Assembly: GCA_019234175.1 (NCBI GenBank)
Contig: JAFALP010000344.1
Location: 1-5,250 of the forward strand
Length of the DNA: 5,250 nucleotides
Direction of reading: 5' to 3'
From: Actinomycetota bacterium
Lineage (GTDB): Bacteria; Actinomycetota; Thermoleophilia; Gaiellales; Gaiellaceae
This document shows positions 1-4,884 of the stretch, piece after piece; the stretch's first letter is position 1; the number at the start of each line of letters is the position of its first letter. The notes below the pieces were generated by a model that was given only the letters and a program-made list of their open reading frames with translations, was not told the origin of the DNA and made no database searches. The position numbers and the translations under genes were made by a program.

Positions 1-629
1 TCGCCGGCGAGCGCCGCTGGCGTGCCGCGCGCGAGGCGGGGAAGACGACCGTGCCCGCCGTCGTGCGCGAGGCGGACGACCGCGACACGCTCCTGCTCGG
101 TCTCATCGAGAACGTCGCGCGCGAGCAGCTGACGCCGGTGGAGGAGGCGCGCGCATACGCGGCGCTCATCGACGAGTTCGGGCTCTCGCAGGGCGAGATC
201 GCCGAGCGTGTCGGCCGGTCGAAGCCGTCCGTGTCCAACCGCATCCGCCTGCTCGACCTCCCCGACGACGTGCTCGGCATGGTGGAGCGCGGCCAGCTGA
301 GCGAGGGCCACGCGCGTGCGGTGCTGGCCGTCCCCGACAACGAGGGCCGCCGGCGCCTCGCGCGCGAGATCGTGCAGAAGGGATTGTCCGTGCGCGTCGC
401 CGAGCAGCGCGCGAAGTGGGCCGGCGCGAAGCAGAAGCCGCGCGTCCGCGCGACGCCCGTCGACCCCGCGCTCGCAGCGCGCGTGCGCGATGCGCTTGCA
501 CGGCTCACCGGCTTCCACGCGAAGGTGACGAGCGGTCGCATCGAGATCGTCTTCGCCGACGAGCACGAGCTTGCGGAGATCGCAGAGGCACTGGAGGCGT
601 CTGTAACGTCGGAGCGTGTCGACGAATGA
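1..629 (+). CDS. parB: Chromosome-partitioning protein ParB, 5'-truncated by the window edge
   Basis: ParB binds centromere-like parS DNA, spreads as a CTP-dependent sliding clamp and acts with the ATPase ParA in chromosome segregation. The reading frame is open from base 3, giving 208 codons to the TGA at 627-629. The N-terminal part with the ParA-contacting tail is outside the window. Visible landmarks, in order: the CTP-binding GERRWRAA box (bases 6-29), the second nucleotide-binding box LIENVAREQL (about 103-132), the helix-turn-helix LSQGEIAERVGRSKPSVSNR (about 184-243) and the VERGQLSEGHARAVL segment following it. A C-terminal dimerisation domain begins near FHAKVTSGRIEIVF. The GTG at base 51 is an internal valine codon, since conserved ParB sequence continues upstream of it. 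The last 14 bases overlap the exporter ATPase gene. No parS-like TGTTTCACGTGAAACA is visible here. Family assignment is very secure. Confidence 0.97.
   Translation, partial: AGERRWRAAREAGKTTVPAVVREADDRDTLLLGLIENVAREQLTPVEEARAYAALIDEFGLSQGEIAERVGRSKPSVSNRIRLLDLPDDVLGMVERGQLSEGHARAVLAVPDNEGRRRLAREIVQKGLSVRVAEQRAKWAGAKQKPRVRATPVDPALAARVRDALARLTGFHAKVTSGRIEIVFADEHELAEIAEALEASVTSERVDE
604..615 (+). promoter_or_regulatory. Candidate leaderless promoter (-10 TAACGT) for the exporter operon, inside parB
   Basis: TAACGT at 604-609 fits the TAnnnT -10 pattern of actinobacterial vegetative promoters. It ends exactly six bases before the GTG at 616, so transcription would be expected to start at or next to the start codon and give a leaderless mRNA. 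This matters because the ATPase gene lacks a well-placed Shine-Dalgarno: GGAG at 611-614 leaves a one-base spacer, and GGAGG at 593-597 leaves eighteen. No convincing -35 hexamer is seen. Inference from spacing and motif only. Confidence 0.4.
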
Positions 630-1545
630 CGCGCTCATCCATGCACGCGGCCTGACGAAGCGCTTCGGCGGGCTCACCGCCGTCGACGGGATCGACTTCG
701 ACGTCAGCAAGGGCGAGGCCTTCGGGTTCCTCGGCCCGAACGGGGCGGGGAAGAGCTCCACGATGCGGATGATCGGATGCGTCTCGCCCGTGGGCGGCGG
801 CACGCTGCGCGTGCTCGGCCTCGATCCCGCCGCGGACGGCCCGGCCATCCGGGGCCGCCTCGGCGTCGTGCCCCAGCTCGACAACCTCGACAACGAGCTG
901 ACCGTGCGCGAGAACGTGATCATCTACGGCCGCTACTTCGGCCTGGCGCGACGCGACCTCCGGCAGCGCGCCGACGAGCTGCTCGAGTTCGTCCAGCTCT
1001 CCGAGCGCGCCAACGACCCGGTCGAGCCGCTCTCCGGCGGCATGAAGCGGCGGCTGACCATCGCGCGCTCGCTCGTGAACGACCCGGACGTGCTCCTCCT
1101 CGACGAGCCGACCACCGGCCTCGATCCGCAGGCGCGCCATGTCGTGTGGGACCGCCTGTTCCGGCTGAAGCAGCAGGGCGTGACGCTCGTGCTGACGACG
1201 CACTACATGGACGAGGCGGAGCAGCTCTGCGACCGGCTCGTGGTCATGGATCACGGCAAGATCGCCGAGGAGGGGTCGCCGGCCGGCCTCATCCAGCGGC
1301 TGTCCACGCGCGAGGTCGTCGAGCTTCGCTTCCCCGGCGACGCGCCCGTCGTCGAGTCGTCCGCCTTCAACGGCCGAGTCGCCCGCGTCGAGGTGCTGCC
1401 GGATCGCGTGCTGCTCTACACCGACGACGGCGACGCGCTTGCGCCGATCGCGCACGAGCTGCTCGGCGCGCAGAGCGTCCTCGTTCGCCGCTCCACGCTC
1501 GAGGACGTGTTCCTGCGGCTCACCGGCCGAACGCTGGTGGACTGA
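616..1545 (+). CDS. NodI/DrrA-like ABC exporter ATP-binding protein
   Basis: This is the ATPase subunit (309 aa) of an ABC-2 type exporter; it would dimerise on the cytoplasmic face and power the two permeases encoded next. Visible motifs: Walker A GPNGAGKSS (residues 40-48), Q-loop Q87 in GVVPQLDNLD, signature LSGGMKRR (139-146), Walker B LLLDEP (160-165) with catalytic E164, D-loop GLD (168-170) and H-loop H196 in TTHYMDEAEQLCDRL. The Q-loop region with LDNE.TVREN and YGRYFGL, together with PQARHVVWDRL, closely matches the NodI group (lipo-oligosaccharide exporters of rhizobia and many non-nodulating relatives). About 85 residues after the core form the C-terminal domain usual in DrrA/NodI proteins and end in STLEDVFLRLTGR. 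GTG 616 is the only sensible start: no other start codon lies in frame before the LTKRFGG segment. Substrate unknown; lipid-linked sugars, glycolipids or drugs are all possible. Confidence 0.95.
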   Translation: MSTNDALIHARGLTKRFGGLTAVDGIDFDVSKGEAFGFLGPNGAGKSSTMRMIGCVSPVGGGTLRVLGLDPAADGPAIRGRLGVVPQLDNLDNELTVRENVIIYGRYFGLARRDLRQRADELLEFVQLSERANDPVEPLSGGMKRRLTIARSLVNDPDVLLLDEPTTGLDPQARHVVWDRLFRLKQQGVTLVLTTHYMDEAEQLCDRLVVMDHGKIAEEGSPAGLIQRLSTREVVELRFPGDAPVVESSAFNGRVARVEVLPDRVLLYTDDGDALAPIAHELLGAQSVLVRRSTLEDVFLRLTGRTLVD

Positions 1546-2309
1546 TGGACGGGGCGCTGCGCGCGTACGAGCATTGGGTCACGTCGTACCGGCGCCTCTG
1601 GCGCGCCAGCATCGTCTCCAGCGTCCTCAACCCCGTTCTCTATCTCACGGCGCTCGGTGTCGGGCTGGGGAAGCTCGTGAACCACGGGCCGCATCCGCTC
1701 GGCGTGTCGTACGTCGCGTTCGTCGCGCCGGGCGTGCTCGCGGCGACCGGCATGCAGATCGCGACGAACGAGAGCTCGTTCCCGGTGATGGCGGCGCTGC
1801 GGTGGACGCGGACGTACTACGCGATGCTCGCGTCGCCGCTGCGCGTGCGCGACATCCTGATCGGCCACCAGCTCTACTTCGCGTCGCGCGTCGCGGTCGC
1901 GGCGACGATCTACCTCGCCGCGCTCGCCGCGTTCGGGACGCTGCACTCCGGCTACGCGATCTTCGCGCTGCCGGTCACCGTTCTCGTCGGCGCGGCGTTC
2001 AGCGCGCCCGTCGCCGCGTTCTCCGCCTGGGCGCCGAAGGATGCGTATCTCTCTGCGCTCCTTCGCTTCGGCATCGTCCCGATGTTCCTCTTCTCCGGGA
2101 CGTTCTTCCCGGTCACGCGCCTGCCGCCGGGTGTGCGCGAGATCGCGTACGCGACGCCGCTGTGGCACGGCGTCGATCTCGCCCGGCATCTCACGCTCGG
2201 AACGGCGACGTGGGGCATGTCGCTCGTCCACGTCGCATACCTCGTCGCATTCGCGGGAGCCGGCCTCGTCATCGCCGAGCGCTCGTACCGGAAGAGGCTC
2301 GTGCTGTGA
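1545..2309 (+). CDS. NodJ/DrrB-like ABC-2 exporter permease, first of a pair
   Basis: Membrane subunit (254 aa) of the exporter, forming half of the translocation path. About six hydrophobic segments fit ABC-2 topology (roughly residues 24-44, 53-77, 111-132, 136-160, 168-188 and 227-245) after a cytoplasmic N-terminal amphipathic stretch with YRRLWR. Family hallmarks are NPVLYLTALGVGLG (29-42), GVSYVAFVAPG (53-63), PMFLFSGTFFPV (179-190) before the fifth-helix exit, and LTLGT (216-220). The C-terminus is basic (SYRKR). The ATG shares its A with the TGA stop of the ATPase gene (TGATG, 1543-1547), and GGTGG at 1536-1540 is a possible ribosome site, so translation is probably coupled. Its sequence resembles the next gene over nearly the whole length with matching motif positions, so the two are paralogues and probably form a heterodimer. 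Substrate not deducible. Confidence 0.93.
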   Translation: MDGALRAYEHWVTSYRRLWRASIVSSVLNPVLYLTALGVGLGKLVNHGPHPLGVSYVAFVAPGVLAATGMQIATNESSFPVMAALRWTRTYYAMLASPLRVRDILIGHQLYFASRVAVAATIYLAALAAFGTLHSGYAIFALPVTVLVGAAFSAPVAAFSAWAPKDAYLSALLRFGIVPMFLFSGTFFPVTRLPPGVREIAYATPLWHGVDLARHLTLGTATWGMSLVHVAYLVAFAGAGLVIAERSYRKRLVL

Positions 2310-3067
2310 CGACGTTCGTCGGCACGCGCGGGCACCTGCTCTTCGAGCGGAACCTGATGGTGTACCGCCGCTCGTGGCTGATCATCTTCAGCGGGCTCTT
2401 CGAGCCGCTGTTCTATCTCGCGTCGATCGGCTTCGGCCTCGGGCATTTCGTCGGGCACGTCCAGGGCGTGTCCTATGCGAGCTTCGTCGCTCCGGCGCTG
2501 CTCGCGTCGTCGGCGATGAACGGCGCCGTGTACGACGCGACGACGAACGTCTTCTGGAAGCGGCGCTACGGAAAGGTGTACGACGCGGTGCTCGCGACGC
2601 CGCTCGGCCCCGGTGACGTCGCCGTCGGGGAGACGTCGTGGGCGCAGTTCCGCGGGCTGCTGTACGCGGCCGGCTTCCTCATCACCGCCGCGTCTCTCGG
2701 GCTCATCCACTCGTGGTGGGGACTGCTGGCGCTGCCGGCGGCGATCGTCGTCGGCTTCGGCTTCGCCGGCATGGGCATCGCCGCGTCGACCTTCATCCGC
2801 AGCTGGCAGGACTTCGAGTTCGTGCAGATCGTGCAGCTGCCGATGTTCCTCTTCAGCGCGACGTTCTATCCGCTCAGCGTCTACCCGGTGGTCATCCAGT
2901 GGATCGTGCGCTTCTCGCCGCTGTACGACGCGATCGTCCTCATCCGCTCGCTCACGCTCGGCACCGTCGGGCCGGCGAACCTCCTGAACGCGGGCTACCT
3001 CGTCGCGCTGGGCGTGGGCGGCGTTCTCCTCGCCCGCCGCCGCATGGCCGGGCTCCTCCTCAGCTAG
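2306..3067 (+). CDS. NodJ/DrrB-like ABC-2 exporter permease, second of a pair
   Basis: Second membrane subunit (253 aa) of the exporter. It starts at a GTG that overlaps the preceding TGA (GTGA, 2306-2309), with a good Shine-Dalgarno GGAAGAGG at 2290-2297 and an eight-base spacer. Motifs mirror the first permease: EPLFYLASIGFGLG (33-46), GVSYASFVAPALL (54-66), VYDAVLATPLGPGD (91-104), PMFLFSATFYPL (179-190) and LTLGT (216-220), the last two at the same residue numbers as in its partner. It resembles canonical NodJ somewhat more than the first copy does, for example in GVSYASFVAPALLASSAM, LATPLGPGDVAVGE and the FxFVQ region before PMFLFS. It ends in a short basic stretch ARRRMAG before LLLS. 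The TAG stop (3065-3067) is interleaved with the stop of the convergent small membrane-protein gene, and no hairpin terminator follows. Confidence 0.93.
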   Translation: MTTFVGTRGHLLFERNLMVYRRSWLIIFSGLFEPLFYLASIGFGLGHFVGHVQGVSYASFVAPALLASSAMNGAVYDATTNVFWKRRYGKVYDAVLATPLGPGDVAVGETSWAQFRGLLYAAGFLITAASLGLIHSWWGLLALPAAIVVGFGFAGMGIAASTFIRSWQDFEFVQIVQLPMFLFSATFYPLSVYPVVIQWIVRFSPLYDAIVLIRSLTLGTVGPANLLNAGYLVALGVGGVLLARRRMAGLLLS

Positions 3068-3219
3068 TGGACGTGCAGGTTGATGCCGAGGAACAGCAGC
3101 GGCCACAGCACGACGGCGAGCGCCGCCGAGCCGTACTGCCGCGCGGTGTGGAGGTGCTCGAAGTAGTGGTGGGTCGCCGCGACGAACGCACCGATGACGA
3201 GATAGACCGCGAGGAGCAT
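3064..3219 (-). CDS. Small two-helix membrane protein (51 aa), uncharacterised
   Basis: A 51-residue protein with a hydrophobic helix (about residues 1-15, LLAVYLVIGAFVAA), a polar middle with THHYFEHLHTARQYG, a second hydrophobic helix (about 31-46, SAALAVVLWPLLFLGI) and a histidine-containing end NLHVH. I recognise the general pattern of a small actinobacterial membrane protein but no function. The ATG at 3219 is chosen because GGAG (complement of 3225-3228) lies five bases upstream. An in-frame ATG at 3264 would give 66 aa, but its extra 15 residues are polar and no ribosome site precedes it. The gene lies downstream of the tRNA on the same strand with no terminator visible between, and could be transcribed with it. 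Its TAG (3066-3064) shares the CTAG with the convergent permease gene. Reality of the gene is likely; function is unknown. Confidence 0.72.
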   Translation of the reverse strand: MLLAVYLVIGAFVAATHHYFEHLHTARQYGSAALAVVLWPLLFLGINLHVH

Positions 3220-3224
3220 CGGCG

Positions 3225-3228
3225 CTCC
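3225..3228 (-). promoter_or_regulatory. Shine-Dalgarno GGAG that decides the start of the small membrane-protein gene
   Basis: GGAG on the minus strand, five bases from the ATG at 3219. The alternative ATG at 3264 is preceded by TCTCCTCTCGAG, a pyrimidine-rich stretch with no ribosome-binding match. This favours the shorter 51-aa product. Confidence 0.6.
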
Positions 3229-3264
3229 GACCGTCGGCCCCGCTCTGTATCCGATTGCACGCAT

Positions 3265-3297
3265 CTCGAGAGGAGAACGGAGAAGCGGCTCGAGAGG
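3265..3297. repeat. Pair of 9-bp direct repeats CTCGAGAGG between the tRNA and the small gene
   Basis: CTCGAGAGG occurs at 3265-3273 and again at 3289-3297 in the 86-base gap between the tRNA 3' end and the 51-aa gene. Each copy contains the palindrome CTCGAG. The sequence between them is purine-rich on the + strand (GAGAACGGAGAAGCGG), so the minus-strand transcript is pyrimidine-rich here. The gap otherwise holds no recognisable terminator or promoter. The repeats do not copy the tRNA end, so they are not an integrase attachment site. They may be chance. Confidence 0.5.
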
Positions 3298-3305
3298 GTG
3301 CGGGA

Positions 3306-3379
3306 TGGGCGATCGTGGATTCGAACCACGGACCTCCGCCTTATCAGAGCGGCGCTCTAACCAACTGAGCTAATCGCCC
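3306..3379 (-). tRNA. tRNA-Ile (anticodon GAT)
   Basis: Read on the minus strand this is a complete 74-base cloverleaf. The acceptor stem GGGCGAT pairs fully with ATCGCCC. The D-arm is GCTC/GAGC around AGTTGGTTA. The anticodon stem CCGCT/GGCGG carries one T-G wobble at its loop end, and its loop CTGATAA places the anticodon GAT at 3345-3343. The variable loop is AGGTC. The T-arm is CGTGG/CCACG with loop TTCGAAT. The discriminator base is A. The 3' CCA is not encoded (the next bases are TCC), so it must be added by tRNA nucleotidyltransferase. The gene is solitary here, not inside an rRNA operon, with no neighbouring tRNA-Ala. It reads ATC and ATT isoleucine codons. Confidence 0.98.
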
Positions 3380-3390
3380 GCGAACGGGCG
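3375..3390 (-). other. Perfect hairpin spanning the tRNA leader and first five tRNA bases
   Basis: On the minus-strand transcript, CGCCCG (3390-3385), loop UUCG, CGGGCG (3380-3375) form a six-base-pair GC stem. Five bases of its 3' arm are the first five bases of the mature tRNA (GGGCG), so this hairpin competes with the acceptor stem whose 3' strand carries the same CGCCC. It is not followed by a T-run, so it is not a classical terminator. The structure is read directly; any role is inference. Confidence 0.55.
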
Positions 3391-3392
3391 CC

Positions 3393-3398
3393 AGCATA
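3393..3398 (-). promoter_or_regulatory. Possible -10 element (TATGCT) for tRNA-Ile
   Basis: TATGCT on the minus strand lies 13 bases upstream of the mature tRNA 5' end, matching TATAAT at four of six positions and the TAnnnT pattern. It would give a short leader of about six bases for RNase P to remove. I see no good -35 in the upstream end of the 82-aa gene, so read-through from that gene is an alternative source of the tRNA transcript. Confidence 0.35.
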
Positions 3399-3405
3399 GC
3401 GCGAC

Positions 3406-3654
3406 CTAGTGCAGCTCACGGGTGCGGCGCACGTACTCCTCGACCGCGAGCAGGAAGCTCCGGTCGGCCGCGAGCTCGGCGAGCTGCCCCTTCGTCTCCT
3501 CGTCGAGGCCGCGGTCGCGCGCGAGCTGCTGGAGAAAGGTCGGGAGCGACCCGTCCTTCGACATGGCGCACATGCGCAGGAAGATGCGGCGCGTGTCCGC
3601 GTCCTGGGAGATGGCCTCCAGGGCCTCGATGTCGTCCAACCAGTGGGCGATCAC
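3406..3654 (-). CDS. Uncharacterised 82-aa helical protein
   Basis: An 82-residue soluble protein starting at GTG 3654 and ending at TAG 3408-3406. I do not recognise the family. It has no membrane segment, signal peptide or metal-binding cysteine pair (single Cys29). The composition is charged and predicted all-helical: an acidic N-terminal helix (HWLDDIEALEAI), a middle helix with RRIFLRMCAMSKDGS, then LPTFLQQLARDRGLDEETKG and a final amphipathic helix LAADRSFLLAVEEYVRRTRE. The balanced heptad-like hydrophobic pattern argues that it is a real protein rather than a shadow frame. The Shine-Dalgarno is weak (AGCGGG three bases from the GTG). It diverges from the bifunctional-nuclease gene across 58 bases, and tRNA-Ile follows 26 bases after its stop on the same strand. 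Confidence 0.68.
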   Translation of the reverse strand: MIAHWLDDIEALEAISQDADTRRIFLRMCAMSKDGSLPTFLQQLARDRGLDEETKGQLAELAADRSFLLAVEEYVRRTRELH

Positions 3655-3669
3655 ACCCGCTGAACGAGG

Positions 3670-3706
3670 TTGTGGAGCCCCTGGATACGGCTATATTCGG
3701 ACGAGG
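3670..3706 (+). promoter_or_regulatory. Promoter (TTGTGG - 16 - TATATT) and ribosome site for the bifunctional-nuclease gene
   Basis: TATATT at 3692-3697 matches the -10 consensus at five of six positions and is the most AT-rich patch of this GC-rich window. TTGTGG at 3670-3675, sixteen bases upstream, is a weak -35 matching only TTG. Start of transcription would fall near 3703-3705, leaving a leader of only about ten bases that holds GAGG (3703-3706), six bases from the ATG at 3713. On the opposite strand the same patch reads TATAGC (3695-3690), a weaker candidate -10 for the divergent 82-aa gene. Confidence 0.55.
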
Positions 3707-3712
3707 TCGACG

Positions 3713-4222
3713 ATGCAGGAGATGAGCATCTACGGCGTCAGCTTCGACTTGGTCGGCAAGCAGCCGATCGTGCTGTTGAAGACCGCCGAAGGGAACAAGT
3801 TCCTGCCCATCTGGATCGGGCATCCGGAGGCGGCGGCCATTCTCATGAAGCTGCAGAGCCAGGCGCCGCCGAGGCCGATGACGCACGACCTCTTCAGCGA
3901 CGTGCTCGAGCAGCTCGGCGCGCACGTGGTGCGCATCACCGTCACCGAATTGCGCGAGAACACGTTCTACGCGCAGATCACGCTGCAGCAGGACGGCGGC
4001 GAGATCGAGGTCGACTCGCGCCCGTCCGACGCGATCGCGCTGGCGATTCGCGCCGAGGCGCCGATCTTCGCTGCGGACCGCGTGATCGAGGAGTCCGCCA
4101 TCGAGTTCGAGGGCGAGGAGATCGACCAGGACCGTCTCGACGAAGAGGTCGCCAAGTTCCGCCACTTCCTCGACGAGGTCACGCCGGAGGATTTCGCCGA
4201 CATCGAAGAGGAAGAGGACTAG
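3713..4222 (+). CDS. Bifunctional nuclease family protein (BFN, DUF151)
   Basis: A 169-aa protein of the DUF151/BFN family. Some plant members have been reported with combined DNase and RNase activity; the role in bacteria is poorly defined. The family domain covers about residues 4-125. MSIYGVSFDLVGKQPIVLLK begins it, followed by LPIWIGHPEAAAI (31-43), RPMTHDLFSDVLEQLGA (54-70), ITVTELRENTFYAQI (75-89) and the hallmark DSRPSDAIALAIR (101-113). The C-terminal part is acidic: EFEGEEIDQD, then the helix EEVAKFRHFLDEVTPEDFAD and the tail EEEED, as is usual for actinobacterial members. ATG 3713 is preferred because GAGG lies six bases upstream. ATG 3722 is the alternative, but AGGAG directly abuts it. 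In-frame sequence further upstream runs antisense through the 82-aa gene and lacks family similarity. The TAG stop is interleaved with that of the convergent protease gene. Confidence 0.93.
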   Translation: MQEMSIYGVSFDLVGKQPIVLLKTAEGNKFLPIWIGHPEAAAILMKLQSQAPPRPMTHDLFSDVLEQLGAHVVRITVTELRENTFYAQITLQQDGGEIEVDSRPSDAIALAIRAEAPIFAADRVIEESAIEFEGEEIDQDRLDEEVAKFRHFLDEVTPEDFADIEEEED

Positions 4223-4884
4223 GTCAACACGGCTGCGGCGAGCGCGACGCCGTTGAACAGCGCGTGCACGACCATGCCCGGGTAGACGCTCGTCGTCCGG
4301 TCGCGCACCCATGCGAGCGCGATCCCGAACGGGACGAGGACGAGCAGCGCCTCGACGAGGCCGTGCGCCAGGCCGAACGAGATGCCGACGACGATGATCG
4401 ACGGCCAGCGGCCGATGAACTGCAGGAGCGACTGGCCCAGCCCCCGGAAGGTGAGCTCCTCGACGATCGGCGCGACGACGGCGTACAGCACGACGTTCGC
4501 CGCGAACGCGCCGGCGTGCGACGGCTCCCAGTGCGTCGGCGCCAGCCCCTGCTCCTTGCCGGGGCTTTCGGGGAGCGGGATGACCGACACGATCGCCTCG
4601 ATGACGTAGATGGCGACCACAGCAGCCGCCGCGTAGCCGACCGCGCGGGGCACCGACAGTGGACGGCGCAGCGCGAGGAGGCCCCAGCTGCCGGCGGCGA
4701 TCCAGAGCACGATCCCGAGCCAGAAGACGTAGACGATCAGCCCGCCGGCGAACGTCGAATAGCTGTAGACGTCGTTGTGCGCGTTGCTCGAGGTGCTGCT
4801 CGAGCTGGTGAAGCGGGCGGCGTAGTTGAGCACGGCGATGATGCCGACGAGGCTCGACCACGCGATCAGGCGCCCGCGGCTCAC
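4219..4884 (-). CDS. CPBP-family intramembrane glutamic endopeptidase (Rce1/CAAX-protease-like)
   Basis: A 221-aa integral membrane protein of the CPBP (ABI/Rce1-like) family, whose characterised members cleave peptides or prenylated proteins within the membrane. The signature residues are all present: EELTFRG with E142, E143 and R147; FGLAH with F170 and H174; and HALFN with H207 and N211. About six to seven hydrophobic segments are visible, the first at 8-22. A serine-rich stretch (SSSSTSSN, 27-34) lies in the first loop, and a polar loop PLPESPGKEQGLAPTHWEPS (103-122) precedes the catalytic helix. The GTG at 4884 is the start. AGGA lies seven bases upstream, but the -10-like TAGGAT six bases upstream suggests leaderless translation instead. 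The gene is monocistronic, convergent with the nuclease-family gene and divergent from the DUF2203 gene. Substrate unknown. Confidence 0.92.
   Translation of the reverse strand: MSRGRLIAWSSLVGIIAVLNYAARFTSSSSTSSNAHNDVYSYSTFAGGLIVYVFWLGIVLWIAAGSWGLLALRRPLSVPRAVGYAAAAVVAIYVIEAIVSVIPLPESPGKEQGLAPTHWEPSHAGAFAANVVLYAVVAPIVEELTFRGLGQSLLQFIGRWPSIIVVGISFGLAHGLVEALLVLVPFGIALAWVRDRTTSVYPGMVVHALFNGVALAAAVLT

Noticed and set aside
505..1455. Minus-strand open frame of 316 codons antisense to the ATPase gene
   Set aside because: The opposite strand carries every ABC ATPase motif in the right order; the antisense translation shows only biased composition.
3055..3075. Intrinsic terminator for the exporter operon
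   Set aside because: No GC hairpin followed by a T-run is found on either strand around the convergent stops.
1952..3106. Minus-strand open frame of 384 codons antisense to the permeases
   Set aside because: Extremely rich in Glu, Arg and Ala with no hydrophobic core pattern; a shadow of membrane-protein codons.
3265..3297. CTCGAGAGG repeats as an integrase attachment site beside the tRNA
   Set aside because: The repeats do not duplicate the tRNA 3' end, and no integrase or mobile-element gene is present.
2638..3360. Plus-strand frame extending through the small gene into the tRNA
   Set aside because: It overlaps permease 2 in another frame, runs antisense into the tRNA and has Arg/Pro-rich low-complexity translation.
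3422..3712. N-terminal extension of the bifunctional-nuclease gene
   Set aside because: The frame is open upstream but lies antisense to the 82-aa gene, lacks family similarity, and a promoter plus ribosome site lie just before ATG 3713.
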